Of a stretch of DNA of 64,000 bases, positions 1 through 12,451 are shown piece by piece. Origin of the DNA: Erpobdella octoculata (lineage: Eukaryota; Annelida; Clitellata; Hirudinida; Erpobdellidae); NCBI GenBank assembly GCA_963978895.1, contig OZ022239.1, positions 13,697,774-13,761,773 on the forward strand, read 5' to 3'. Position 1 is the first letter of the stretch; every line of letters begins with the position of its first letter. Under the pieces are notes generated by a model. It worked only from the letters and a program-made list of their open reading frames with translations, had not been told where the DNA came from and searched no databases. A program made the translations under genes and the position numbers.

Positions 1-214
1 ATACTACTCGCTAGCTCCACAAGCACGCAAAAGAATTTAATCCCCAACCGAAGTTGGCAATCATTTATCGAACACTTAAGGATGAAACGCTGAGTTGACG
101 TGAGCACATGTGAGATGGTTTCTTGCACAAGGAAATTACATGCCCGGACCAGGAATCGAACCCGGGTCCTACAACTCTGAAAGCCGGTGTCTATACCACT
201 AGACCAACACGTCT
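1..214 (-). repeat. tRNA-derived SINE
   Basis: On the minus strand an A-box-like stretch (TGGTCTAGTGGTATAG) and a B box (GGTTCGATTCC) lie in the right order and spacing for a tRNA-type internal pol III promoter. They are followed by a central domain with CTTGTGCAAGAAACCATC, which resembles the conserved core of several metazoan SINE families. The putative acceptor stem does not pair well and the anticodon stem is imperfect, so I read this as a SINE head rather than a working tRNA gene. It abuts the broken LINE to its right in the same orientation. The left end runs off the window. Confidence 0.7.
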
Positions 215-1140
215 TTGTAAGCTAGTCTTTCCGGAAGGCGAAGCCAGTGGAGTTCTTGAAGAATAGTTGTCACGTGGTCATACTTCCTGCTGTTGATGAT
301 CATCTTAGCGGCGATGTTGATGACGGTCTGGAGCCGGTTGAGTTGGAAGTTCGGTAAACCGACAAATGTTGAATTGCAGTAGTCGATCCGTGGTAAAATA
401 AGGGCAGTCACGAGCGTCTTCCTTCCAAGGATGGGTAGATATCTGCTCACACTCCTGATCTGCCTGAAGATGGAGAAGCAAGAGCGGACAGTACTGGAGA
501 CCTGCGACCGCATGGAGAGATCAGAGTCTAGGAAGATACCAAGATTTCTAACTGCGGATGAGGGGCTGATGTTAACACCACAGATGTTAATAGGGTTATT
601 TGGAATTTGAAGGAGGAAGCGTTTTGACATACACCACAAAACCTCAAATTTATCCGGGTTGAGTTGCAAACGACTCCGTGATAGCCAACGACCGACATCC
701 GCGACACAAGCTGACATCTTTGCAGACAAGTCTGCAGTCTGGCCCGGAAGGCAATGCCCGTAGATCTGGGTGTCGTCGGCGTAGAGATGATAGTTGAGAT
801 GGTGTTTTGGATGACACTTCCATTCCCCTCCGTGTACAAAGAAAAGAGAAGTGGGCCCAGGACGGAACCCTGTGGGACACCGGAGTTGGAGGATGAAATT
901 GGAGAAGATGAGTCGCAGTGTCTTACGTAAGACAGGCGATTGGTAAGGTATGGTCGAAGCCAGTCGACGACGAGGCCACCGAGGCCGCAAGACGATTCCA
1001 GTTGCTGTAGTAAGATGTGGTGGTCGACGGTGTCGAACGCCGCCGAAAGGTCAAGGAGAACAAGGAGTGAGCGCTTGCCTTGGTCGGCAGCTCGAAACAA
1101 ATCAGAAGTAACTTTGAGTAATGCTATGTATTTCGGTTGA
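215..1140 (-). pseudogene. LINE reverse transcriptase fragment (CR1/L2-like)
   Basis: Two overlapping minus-strand frames together carry reverse transcriptase motifs in order: LLDLSAAFDTVDHHILL, SGVPQGSVLGPLLF, then the catalytic YADDTQIYGHC, then LQLNPDKFEVLW and the C-terminal LHWLRLPERLAYK. The first two motifs are in one frame (528-1100) and the YADD block in another (199-990), so at least one frameshift separates them near 840. This motif set is typical of CR1/L2/Jockey-type non-LTR elements. There is no endonuclease domain, so the copy is 5'-truncated. It is also cut at its 3' side, where the SINE begins. It is a dead retrotransposon, not a host gene. Confidence 0.85.
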
Positions 1141-1790
1141 ATGATAAGGACGATAATGTTTCAACTTTTATTAGATCATTTCACCCCAATCAAGGAATCA
1201 TAGTTATTTTGGTTCTTTTCTAATACCTGAGAGCATAACGTAGTTTTCCTACATAAAATTTTATTAAAAAAACTGTGGATATGAAGAGATATTTTTAATA
1301 TAAAACGTTTTTCTATGCAAATACTTTTCTAGAATTTAAAAGCATCATGGGATTTTTTCATGTTAGCAGTAAGTTATGGTTTTGGACTAGTAATATATTT
1401 TGCACATCTTTGTTAAATGAAACATTATAGATAAATAAAATGTAATAAGTTGTTATAATTTTTAGCTAATTTTAGTTAAAATAATTTAAATGTGACATAA
1501 ATTTCAAGAAACCATTCTTAGCTGGAAAAATTTTTATTGGGTTAAGAGGTTCACTACGCAACTAACTACTTGTTGTGTGATTCAACAGGTTTATGTCAAA
1601 AACTGTTTTAAATAAATTAATACATTTTGAAGATTCTCACCTTTAATATTTCATATGATTTGTCAGGCCAAGACTCGCCTTTTAAGTTATCTGACGATTT
1701 ATCTGGCTGTGAGTTAAACCTTATTTAAACTGTTTAAAAAACTAAAAATGATTTACAAAAACTATTCAACGTCAGGTAATAATTACAATT
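1141..1790. other. AT-rich stretch without a recognised gene
   Basis: I see no open frame, RNA gene or element terminus here. Composition is AT-rich and similar to other intergenic parts of the window. Confidence 0.5.
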
Positions 1791-1796
1791 TTATAA

Positions 1797-2424
1797 TCAC
1801 AACATCAAACTATGGTCACAACATAACATCATGTATAATGATCACAACATCACATCATGTTATGATCACAACATCACATCGTGTTATGATCACAACATCA
1901 CATCATGTTATGATCACAACATCACATCGTGTTATGATCACAACATCACATCATGTTATGATCAGAACATCATATCATGTTATGATCACAACATCACATC
2001 ATGTTGTGATTACAACATCACATCGTGTTATGATCACAACATCACATCATGTTATGATCAGAACATCATATCATGTTATGATCACAACATCACATCATGT
2101 TATGATTACAACATCACATCATGTTATGATCACAACATCACATCATGTTATGATCACAACATCACATCATGTTATGATCACAACATCACATCATGTTATG
2201 ATCACAACATCACATCATGTTATGATCACAACATCACATCATGTTATGATCAGAACATCACATCAGGTTATGATCACAACATCACATCATGTTATCATCC
2301 CAACATAACACCATGTTATCATCACAGCATCACTTTATGGTATGATCACAAAATCACATTATGGAATGATCACAACATCACATTATGTTATCATCACAAC
2401 ATCGTATTATGTTATCATCGCAAC
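1797..2424 (+). repeat. 24-bp minisatellite (ATCACAACATCACATCATGT core)
   Basis: About 25 tandem copies of a 24-bp unit built on TATGATCACAACATCACATC. The centre is homogeneous, and the right edge decays into variants such as TTATCATCACAACATC. Because the unit is a multiple of three and lacks stops in two frames, it appears as two long ORFs of period-8 peptides (MITTSHHV and YDHNITSC). The open frames follow from the period and I do not treat them as genes. Confidence 0.9.
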
Positions 2425-2815
2425 AAAAAAAAACATCTATTTATTTAAACAACCTCTGTGAGCCTTTCAACAAAAATGACTTTTAATTTGGAAATGTCCT
2501 GAAATGAAACAACAAAAAGATATTTAATAAATTATGCGCTTTTGAAGGATTAATTGGTTTAAAACTTATCACACGCTATCAACGGTTGATTAACAGCCGC
2601 AACTTTTCATAAAACAAATTTGTTTATTTCAAGCTCAAGAACTCGTTGAAGTAGTCGGAGCTTGAATGTTACAGGAACCTCATAAGGTAAAGTCGGGTAT
2701 TATCTTTCAACCATTTTTGCTGAATTTAAAAAACGCGCTGAAGATTAAGATCAAACAGCACATCACTATACTCATTAATCCTCTCTAAATCATATATAAT
2801 TTGTTGGAAAAGTTT
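2425..2815. other. AT-rich stretch without a recognised gene
   Basis: Spacer between the minisatellite and the TA tract. No supported feature was seen. Confidence 0.45.
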
Positions 2816-2817
2816 TA

Positions 2818-3827
<1,010 letters not shown>

Positions 3828-3840
3828 GCTGCCACGGAAT

Positions 3841-4540
3841 ATTTAAAATAACCCACATACAATGGGCAACATAAACAAGTAAAGATAAAAAACAAATTTT
3901 AAAAAATGCTCTTACTTGCCTCTAAGCAAATTACATGTTTAGATTAATAAACGCTATTACAAACTCGGACTTAGATGCGAAATATCGATTGCCAGAGCTT
4001 TGGGACCGGTTGTCAAACAATTTTATTAGTCGATAGATGGCAGGAATTAATTAGATTTGATTAATTTTTTTATTTAAGGCCTAATTCATGTAGGAAACAT
4101 TGAATTTTGGTATTGTCATCCAGAATAAAGTTTTTCTAAAAGTTTTAGAGCTCTAGGTGGTCGAAAAGTGGGTGAAATTTTGTTTCTAAAATTTGATCAC
4201 CACAGACAAACAAAGGGAAAGTGAAGTTAAGTGAAAGCATTTAAAAACATTGTACACTCAATTGCTCTTCAACTCCGCCTCGCTAATTGCGAGCCAGTCC
4301 CAAGCCTGGAGAAAGGAGGAGGGAAAAGTGAAAAGGATCAAATTCTGATCCACGACAGGAAGTACTTAAGTGTCTCCTACATACAGCCATTAGAGTCTTA
4401 AAACACCTAGTGTAAAGAACTATAAACTATTATGAAAAAAACAATTGCTCTTCGAGAATGATTTTTTTTAAATTGACATAATTTGTACATTAAACTTTTA
4501 ATAAAAAAAAACCAAAATAATTTATAAGGCAAAACAACGT
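3841..4540. other. Non-genic stretch with dispersed-repeat motifs
   Basis: No convincing ORF. Around 4222-4246 is GAAGTTAAGTGAAAGCATTT, a variant of the motif that also ends repeat family R at 24113, 50438 and 50666. A direct repeat of TTGTACACTC(A/G)ATTGCTCTT occurs at about 4249 and 4685, and CAATTGCTCTTCGAG at about 4440. The segment 4290-4320 (AAGCCTGGAGAAAGGAGGAG) looks like part of an old retroelement but is too short to assign. Confidence 0.45.
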
Positions 4541-4549
4541 TTGCTGGGT

Positions 4550-4690
4550 TAACCGGAAACAGGAGAGCAAACGGGAACGGGAGAGCAAGCGGAACCAGAG
4601 AGCAAACGGGAACGAGAGAACCAGCGGAGAAGAAAACGGGAGCAAAAGAGAAGAACGATAAAAAAACTTTCAAAAATCCCTGGCATTGTA
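4550..4690 (+). repeat. Helitron-like GAACGGGA-rich 3' segment (family 1 relic)
   Basis: A run of degenerate GGAACGGGAGAGCAAGC units, then CTTTCAAAAATCCCTGGCATTG. This matches the purine-rich segment that precedes the terminal hairpin in the intact family-1 Helitrons at 5236 and 21660. The hairpin and CTAG end are degraded here. Confidence 0.55.
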
Positions 4691-4705
4691 CACTCGATTG
4701 CTCTT

Positions 4706-5236
<531 letters not shown>

Positions 5237-5400
5237 TAAGTTTATAAAATATGAAATCATTGACCACAGTCTTCTAAATACTTAATATGTGAAGTATGTG
5301 AGGATTGACAATTTAAGAAACTTTCGATTCAACATGGAATACATTTTTTATTAAAAATGTTAAAATTTAAAAATTAAATGTCGCTTTTTTAAAATAAACA
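5237..5400 (+). repeat. Dispersed repeat family R, copy adjoining a Helitron end
   Basis: Starting at the first base after CTAG, TAAGTTTATAAAATATGAAA, ATTGACCACAGTCTTCTAAA and AAACTTTCGATTCAACATGG match 23698 onward, which also starts right after a Helitron CTAG. The second half is also similar to 43490-43570 and 50100-50200. Confidence 0.6.
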
Positions 5401-5408
5401 AAAAATTC

Positions 5409-5747
5409 CTAATTACTAATTAAACTAATTACCATTTTAATGAGCTTTGTACGAAACCCATAAATCATATTGTAAGATTGTAAGGGATCAAACCATGCAA
5501 CAGCAACATACTCGGGTATACTTGACCCGGTGAGTGATATCGCACCATTTAGATCTAAGCTTACTCTATTGAGGTCATCCATGATCCATGACATTTTCCT
5601 TCCTTGTCTTTCTTCCATGTGCATGTTAACAACTGCAGGAGCAAGCAGATCATCTGGAAGTTGTAGCGGATTTTGAATAAGAGGGTTGACCAGCTCATCT
5701 GGTTTTTCCGTTAGTATTTGACCCGATGTCGTTGATCTTCTTCTCAT
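5409..5747 (-). CDS. Hypothetical 112-residue open frame
   Basis: A minus-strand frame of ordinary amino-acid composition (MRRRSTTSGQILTEKPDELV at the start, SSIPEYVAVAWFDPLQSYNM near the end) with a clean stop. It has no membrane segment, signal peptide or motif I recognise. Its composition is unlike the surrounding AT-rich noise, so it may be a host exon, a processed pseudogene or part of an unrecognised element. The sequence upstream on the minus strand (5748-5860) has an in-frame stop close to the start and no strong acceptor. Confidence 0.3.
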   Translation of the reverse strand: MRRRSTTSGQILTEKPDELVNPLIQNPLQLPDDLLAPAVVNMHMEERQGRKMSWIMDDLNRVSLDLNGAISLTGSSIPEYVAVAWFDPLQSYNMIYGFRTKLIKMVISLISN

Positions 5748-6700
5748 ATTCAGATTTCTTTACTTCCAGACAAGCTTTTGGAAGGTTTTTTCAGTATCTT
5801 TTATAACGATATTTGTTTTGATTTCAAACTTGCATTCGTGACGTAGCATTTCATAGTAGTCCTGTTATTTGCAGAAGCGCGTTGCTTAAAGTGTCAAAAT
5901 TATCCGAAATAAATGTTATTTCCCAGTTAGAAATTACCGTAACAAGCCCGAATCATAAAAAGGTCCACAATACAAAAACTTGCATGTTGCATGCATAAAA
6001 TAGAAAATGAAAATCATTTCCAGACTTCTTTAAGAAAAGCCCGTTATGATTTTGAAAAACACGCTATGATTCCGACGATCTCGGTAGTTTGATCTAGCAT
6101 TTAGTATAGAGAGTGCTGATTTGCGGATTTTTCGGTCGCACTTGGTACTAGGTGTTATGGGTTTAATCTGACGGAATCATATCAACATTGCCTTTTCTCA
6201 GCCATGCTAAATTAAACACCCAAAGATGACTGGTTGGACAAATCCTAATCAGGAGATTTTGCATTTACTAAAACTATACGCTAATAGCATTTTGCAGCGG
6301 CTTAGTACTAAATTTCTTTATCTTCCTGATTATTATTTTTTTCAGAATTTTTGTCATCACCATTGATGCTTTTTTCATAGTGTGTTTTCCTGTTAGTGAT
6401 TTGACAAAAGTTTTGTTGTTGTTGTTTTAGTATAGTATCATGTTAGTGATTGAAAAAAGGATTTTTTATTGTTAGTTTTAAGTTTTAGGGTCTTTGGTAG
6501 TGCTGCACTTATAGAGGCCATTTAGAAAGCATTTTCATATTATAATTGTTCCTTTTTTTTAGTTATCTATGCTCTTGTTGAATGTTTGTTTTCTTGTGTC
6601 TATTGGTAAATTATGCTGATAGTCTTCCGTTTTCTAATTAGGTATGCATGTTATAATTCATTGTTATTTTTCGTGGTTTTTTAGAACATTTTTATTTAGC
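5748..6700. other. AT-rich stretch without a recognised gene
   Basis: No supported coding frame, RNA gene or element terminus was found. It ends at a retroelement tail. Confidence 0.45.
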
Positions 6701-6711
6701 GATTTTATTGG

Positions 6712-6778
6712 AGAGCAAGCGCCTTTGAATTTAAGAAAAGGCGCTTTATAAGTTTATTTGATTGATTGATTGATTGGA
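6712..6778 (+). repeat. LINE/SINE 3' tail with (GATT)n
   Basis: GAGAGCAAGCGCCTTTGAA, then AAAAGGCGCTTTATAAGTTT and a GATTGATTGATTGATTG run. The GGCGCTTTATAA plus tetranucleotide tail is typical of the 3' ends of L2/CR1-type LINEs and the SINEs they mobilise. The rest of the element is not recognisable. Confidence 0.55.
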
Positions 6779-7073
6779 AAGAGCAAACGTGAAAATGACA
6801 AGAAATGAGAGAATAATTAACAAGTAATTATAATTTAAAACATTAAAAACATGCTTTTAAGAAATGCTCTAACAGTGATAACATTTCCCAGCAAAATCTT
6901 ATCCCGGGAAAGAGTAAACAAGTGTGACCATCCAGGCCCGTAGCTAGCGGGGGGGCTGGGGGGGCTGCAGCCCCCCCACTAAAAATGTAAGCCCCCCCAC
7001 TAAAATTCTAAATAAAATTAAATAAAAATAAGTATATAAATGTAAATTTAAATATAAAATTAATAAGAATAAT

Positions 7074-7469
7074 TTGCATGCCCGTAGAAGGAATAATTGG
7101 TATAACCCATACCAAAAAAGAGCAAAAGTACAGATTAGCAAGCTACGTGATTCTGTAATGAACAATATAGTGTTCACCAGAGTGGAGCTTTGTGCTGTTT
7201 ATTTTAGCATGTTGGATGGTATATTAGGAGAGTTGATGGAGAGCTTTGTTGATAGTTATTTAAGTTATTCTAAAGGTTTGACTAGTGCAATGTCTGCCCT
7301 TTTACCAGCATCAGACAAGTTTTCAGATATCAACGACCTTAAACCGTTGACGCAACTGCTAAAACAAGACAGGCATGACGATGCTGAAAAATATATTGCA
7401 GACGAGGCTCTCATTACAAGTAGGTTTCTAAAAAACAAATTTCAACCAGGCACTATTCAGCTGCAATGA
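7074..7469 (+). pseudogene. hAT transposase fragment (ZMYM1-like type)
   Basis: A 131-codon frame inside the hAT, starting with MHARRRNNWYNPYQKRAKVQ. It carries VFTRVELCAVYFSMLDGILG and ELMESFVDSYLSYSKGL, the pattern of a hydrophobic LD...EL motif in the middle of ZMYM1/TTF-type hAT transposases. It lacks the N-terminal zinc finger, the DDE catalytic residues and the C-terminal dimerisation region, so it is a relic of a roughly 600-800 residue protein. Assignment rests on the context of hAT termini and this partial pattern. Confidence 0.55.
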
Positions 7470-7619
7470 CTCTCGGCATCTCGATTGCCACTTGTAAAAA
7501 TTAATTTTATTGTCTAACACGAGTACTACAACCACAGAGAAGATCAATGTCTTATGAGAGAAAAAGCAAACTTGTACTTCTGGCATTTGAAAAATCGCTC
7601 TGTAAAGCAATTGATATGG

Positions 7620-8290
7620 ATACCTTTCAAATACCAAGAATGCAATAAAATAAATTCGGATTCAAATAATTGTCTTGACAATAATCAAACCATATTATAA
7701 TGAAATGGACTTTTTAGTTTAGTTTCTCATTTCAAGCTACTACACATCCATTCATGTTTCACACATGAAAATTGTCATGAGTTTCATAATCAGTGCTTGG
7801 ACGTAGTCTTACAATATTATAACAACTTTAATCTTACAGTTTTAGAACAGAGAAAGAAGCTAATTCAGCTTAGCTGACAAACATTGGCTTTTGATTTTTG
7901 AATGACTCTCAATAATTCAAACTATTTTCATAATTTAGTATTTTTTAGTGCTATTCTGACACTGCAATACTATTAACCCCAATATTCTGAACTGATTAAT
8001 TCAAAGAAACAATTTAAAGCTTACTGTCAAACGACAAAATCTTTTCAACAATATAAGTTTAATGATAGACTTGATATATAATCTAATCTTCTATTTAGAT
8101 TTAGAAACTGATGACAAGTTTTATGTGTAACACATGAATGGATGTTTAATAACTTAAAATGAGAAAGTAAACTAAATAGTACATTTTATTATAATGTGGT
8201 TTGATCTTTGTCAAAACAAATATTTAAATCCGATTTTATTTGATTGATTTCTTGGCATTTGATACAGATGCACAAGTTTTTATTAAAAAT
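7620..8290. repeat. Long imperfect inverted repeat nested in the hAT
   Basis: The left arm, about 7635-7830 (ACCATATTATAATGAAATGG, ACACATCCATTCATGTTTCA), is complementary to the right arm, about 8090-8280 (AACACATGAATGGATGTTTA, TTTTATTATAATGTGGTTTG). A loop of about 250 bp separates them. The arms extend to CTTGGCATTTGATA at the right and TACCAAGAATGC at the left. The structure looks like a foldback MITE inserted in the hAT body. Confidence 0.6.
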
Positions 8291-8819
8291 AAAATAAGCA
8301 AGTTATTGTATTGTGAACTATAACGGTTGTCTTAATCAGTAATTAACTTTTGACACTTTGATTCAGTGCCGTTATCCCATTGGTGAGCCATGCAGGCATA
8401 AAAAATCAAGATTGTGGATAACAACAAGCATACTGTTATTAGACAAAATTGCTTGTGGAAATTGTTAGATTTTATTATTACGAGCAACAATATTGCAACT
8501 CTTTGAAAATCTAAAATTAAATAATGGATATCCAAAATTGGATGCCATTTTTTGTCAAATGCTACAAAATGCTTTGGCGAATTTCCTTATCGCGAGGGGC
8601 TTCGCACCTGCGGCGCTCGCGCTCAGGCTTCTTCAGTGCCTTCGTTCGTCAGTAGCCCCCCTACTAATTTTCATAGCCCCCCCACTCACTAAATCCTGCC
8701 TACGGGCCTGTGACCATCTAGCAATTATAATAAAATACATTTGGTCTAGTTTAAAAGTATTACCGAAAGCCAAATTATTTTTTACTCTGCAGATTATAAA
8801 GCCATGAAAAACGCAATAA

Positions 8820-8888
8820 AATTGTATGGCAGACAATTGAACCTACTTTAATGTTGTCTGCAGCGATGGCTAAATTTGTTCCAATGGC
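8820..8888 (+). pseudogene. LINE ORF2 fragment, left of hAT insertion
   Basis: A short frame reading MLSAAMAKFVPM resembles the segment between endonuclease and reverse transcriptase in CR1/Jockey-type LINE ORF2 proteins. It is interrupted at CCAATGGC by the hAT at 8889-10184 and resumes at 10193. Confidence 0.4.
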
Positions 8889-10184
8889 CAGTGTTGACGT
8901 AAGTACTCAGAAAATGTACTTAAGTATAAGTACTAAGTACTCTGTGCTAAATGTATTTTAAGTACAAGTACATTATTTATCTTGTACTTAAGTACAAGTA
9001 CAGTTTTTTAAATTGTACTTATAAGTACAAGTACTCAAGTACCTTGAAAATTTTTATTGATCAGCATAAAACCAAATATTTATTAAAAAAACATCACCAA
9101 AATGTCTTTTTGAGTTGAATCATTACTTTCTGAACCTGGTTCATAAAACCCATAGAAATCGCGAATTGATGCTGTCACAACCTCTGCTTCTGGAAAAGTA
9201 TTTGTTTCATTCATACGATTGACTTCAACTACGAACAGTTTTTCAGCCATCTTACAATGTGTCAATGGCAGCCAGCGAACCTTAAAGTATGGGAGTGACA
9301 CAGCAGGATATCTGTAGATGACTAGTCTCGTATTCGATGTCCCAGGATCACTGTATTTGCTCTCTGATGGTTCCAACTCTAATATGCTTGATTCAGCATA
9401 CTCTTTAAATGCTTTTACAAAATTGTTCCCATTATAAGTCACAACATGGTTTTCTGAAATTTTGTCTAACCGTATGTGCTTGCATATGAACTAGGGCTAT
9501 TAACATTTCCAGACGCCCTTCGTTTGACTTGCATACTTTTACCATGAGATCTCTAAAACCAAATAATACAAAATTTGAAGTTCTTAGTCTACAAATTATC
9601 AAAATTCTCATTCTTAGTCTACAAATTATCAAAATTCTCATTCTTAACGTACTTGAATATGCTTGGTGAAATTCGAAGGAGCTTTGTATTGACCGCGAAT
9701 GGCATTCCTTTTAGGCTTGCAAAGACGGCAAAGAGCTTTTATATAATCTGAAATAATCTCCATCGTCAGAAACTATTTCACTGAAATAAGTCCTCACAAC
9801 TAAAGGGAAAACTTGACTAACTTTGCAGTTATAGGTACGTTGCAATATATCGACCATCTTGTAAGAAACACTAATGTAAAAACTAGAATGACAAAGCATA
9901 ACCTCGACAACAGAAAGTGCTCGAGCATAGACTCTGTTACATAAACACTTATTTTTATTTAAATAATTTAAATAATTCGTTTTAAAAATAAAAATGAATA
10001 ATTTTTTTAAAAAGGTACTTAGCTACTTTTGAAATGTACTTACTTGAGAAGTACACTAAAATGTACTTAAGTACAAGTATTAAGTACACATTCGCGAAAG
10101 GACTTAAGTACATGTACTCAAGTACACCTACTGCACTTATGTACGTACTTAAGTACATATGTACTTAAGTACTCGTCATCACTG
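8889..10184 (-). mobile_element. hAT transposon with AAGTACTT subterminal repeats
   Basis: The ends are CAGTGTTGACGTAAGTACT at 8889 and the complement of CAGTGATGACGAGTACTTAA at 10184. They are flanked by an exact 8-bp duplication, CCAATGGC, at 8881-8888 and 10185-10192. Both subterminal regions (8890-9055 and 10010-10180) are packed with AAGTACTT and its complement, a common arrangement in hAT elements where such motifs bind transposase. A minus-strand transposase relic lies inside. Confidence 0.9.
9083..9645 (-). pseudogene. hAT transposase relic
   Basis: Minus-strand frames within the element. The 9083-9442 frame starts with TYNGNNFVKAFKEYAESSIL, which matches the DNxxNFVKAF motif around the second catalytic Asp of hAT transposases; in this copy the expected Asp is Tyr-Asn. 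An upstream frame at 9432-9641 ends in another register and includes a 33-bp tandem duplication (about 9578-9643, translating as two LIICRLRMR-type repeats). Frameshifts and the altered catalytic motif show the gene is dead. Confidence 0.65.
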
Positions 10185-10192
10185 CCAATGGC

Positions 10193-10562
<370 letters not shown>

Positions 10563-10574
10563 CTTATCTATTTA

Positions 10575-11840
10575 TCTATATATATAAAAGAACATGTCCT
10601 GACTGACTGACTGACTGACTGATGACTGACTGATAATCAACGCCGAGCTCAAACGCCTCATCCTAGGAACGTGAAATTTGGAACTTATATTACTTTTATA
10701 GCGTAAACATCCGCTAAGAAAGGATTTTTAAAAATTTTGCTCCTGAGGGGAAAAAACTGGAAAACAAATTTTTTTCTAAAACAATGTATATCTCGAAAAT
10801 CAAAAATGAGGAGATTTTGAAATTTGGTATATAGATTCTTTTTGAAAAATAAAAAGATACGTGTTTCACCATTTTTTGAAAATTCGGTTTTCCGGACCTC
10901 AAATGTGGGTTGGAAAATTGGGTTATTTGGTTTTTAAAGTAGCTTCTACTCAAAAACTGTTAATGTTACAAAAGTAAAAATTAGAATTTAGTTTCTACTC
11001 TAAAAATAATGATATACGGGTTTCACACTTTTTTGAAAATTTGGTTTCCAGGACTTCAAATGTGGGGTGGAAAATAGGGTTATTTGGTTTTTAAAGTAAC
11101 TGCTACTCAACAACTGTTATTGCCACAGATGTAAAATTTAATACTTAGTATCTACTCAAAAAAAAAAGATATACGTGTTTCATCATTTTTTGGGTTATTT
11201 GGTTTTTAAAGTAGCTGCTACTCAAAAACTGTTAATGCTACAGAAGTAAAAATTAGTATTTAGTTTCTACTCCAAAAATAATGAAATACGTGTTTTAGCA
11301 TTTTTTGAAAATTTGGTTTCCAGGACCTCAAATGTGGGGTGGAAATAAGGGTTATTTGATTTCAAAATAACTGCTACTCACAAACTGTAAGTGCTACAAA
11401 TGTAAAAATTAGTATTTTGAAGTTTTGTGCCGGTTAAAAGTAGCTAAGTCCAGTTTATCATCGGCCGGGCCAAGCCGTTATTTTAGAGTCTTTACACGGG
11501 CCAGGCCAAACCTTAAATCAAAGTGGGACGGGCCGAGGCTTTTCACCAAGTATATAGATATTTTAGTGATTTTAGGGTCTTCAGTTTGGCCGGGCCAAAC
11601 CTGAGGTCAAGGTGGGACGGGCCGAAGTTTTTCATCAAGTATATAGAACTTCTAGGCCTGTAAAAATGGGCCGGGCCTAATTCAGACGGGCTGTGCCGGG
11701 CCAGGAGTTTGGGTTTTTAAAACGGGCTGGGCTAATTTGTCGACGGGCCGAGCCGAGACCTAAAAAAATGATCTCTACTATGAATGCACGGTTCAAACTC
11801 TCTAATTTCATGCGAACGAAGCCGCTACGGGCACTGCTAG
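10575..11840 (+). mobile_element. Non-autonomous Helitron, family 2 (1266 bp)
   Basis: The 5' end TCTATATATATAAAAGAACA follows an A, and the 3' end GCTACGGGCACTGCTAG is followed by T: the A-to-T insertion with TC and CTAG termini that defines Helitrons. After the start come (GACT)n repeats and the conserved block CAACGCCGAGCTCAAACGCC. The interior has at least four degenerate internal repeats of roughly 170 bp built on ATACGTGTTTCACCATTTTT, then GGCCGGGCCAAGCC-rich segments. No Rep/helicase coding is present. A second copy begins two bases after the end. Confidence 0.85.
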
Positions 11841-11842
11841 TA

Positions 11843-12451
11843 TCTATATATATGAAAGAACATGTCCTGACTGACTGACTGGCTGGCTGACTGACTGACT
11901 GACTGACTGATAATCAACGCCGAGCTCAAACGCCTCATCCTAGGAACGTGAAATTTGGAACTTATATTGCTTTTATAGCGTAAACACACACTAAGAAATG
12001 ATTTTTGAAAATTTTGCTCCTGAGAGGATGAAACTGGAAAACAAATGTTTTTCTAAAACAACGTATATCTCGAAAATTAAAAACGAAGGGCTTTTGAAAT
12101 TTGCTATCTAGATTCTTCTTAAAAATTGAGAAAATACGTGTTTCACCATTTTTTGAAAATTTGGTTTCCAGGACCTCAAATGTGGGCTGGAAAATAGGGT
12201 TATTTGTTTTTTAAAGTAACAGATACTCAAAAACTGTAAATGCTACAGATGTAAAAATTAATATTTAGTATCTACTCAAAAAAATAATGTTATACGTGTT
12301 TCACCATTTTTTTTAAATTTGGTTTCCAGGACCTCAAATATTGGTTGGAAAAAAATTTATTTTCTGGGACCTTATATATGGAATGGAAAATATGGTTGAT
12401 TGGTAATTAGAGTAACCGCACTTAAAAATCAACAATCTATCTATCTATTTT
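11843..12451 (+). mobile_element. Second family-2 Helitron, 3'-truncated
   Basis: Begins TCTATATATATGAAAGAACA after an A and repeats the first part of the neighbouring copy (GACT repeats, CAACGCCGAGCTCAAACGCC, ATACGTGTTTCACCATTTTT). No CTAG end with its upstream GC-rich motif is found. The copy is lost where the gypsy LTR begins near 12452 and does not resume beyond the 3' LTR. Confidence 0.75.

Larger units (their letters stand above)
6933..8710 (+). mobile_element. hAT transposon with degraded transposase
   Basis: Terminal inverted repeats CAGGCCCGTAG(C/G)(T/C)AGC at 6933 and its complement (CCTGCCTACGGGCCTG) ending at 8710. They are flanked by an exact 8-bp duplication, TGACCATC, at 6925-6932 and 8711-8718. 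An 8-bp duplication with CAGGCCC ends is the hAT signature. Just inside both termini are GCCCCCCCACTAAAA-type subterminal repeats. The interior holds one transposase fragment and a long hairpin insertion, so the element is not autonomous. Confidence 0.9.

Noticed and set aside
139..214. tRNA gene on the minus strand (and a second at 50930)
   Set aside because: A/B boxes are present, but acceptor stems do not pair. Both continue into SINE bodies, and one has a poly(A) tail.
1748..2448. Two long overlapping ORFs of TTSHHVMI and DHNITSCY repeats
   Set aside because: They are products of the 24-bp minisatellite. There is no start context, splice site or flanking coding support.
10575..11840. Rep/helicase gene in the Helitrons
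   Set aside because: Searched by eye for HUH and helicase motifs in all family-1 and family-2 copies. None were found and all are too short.
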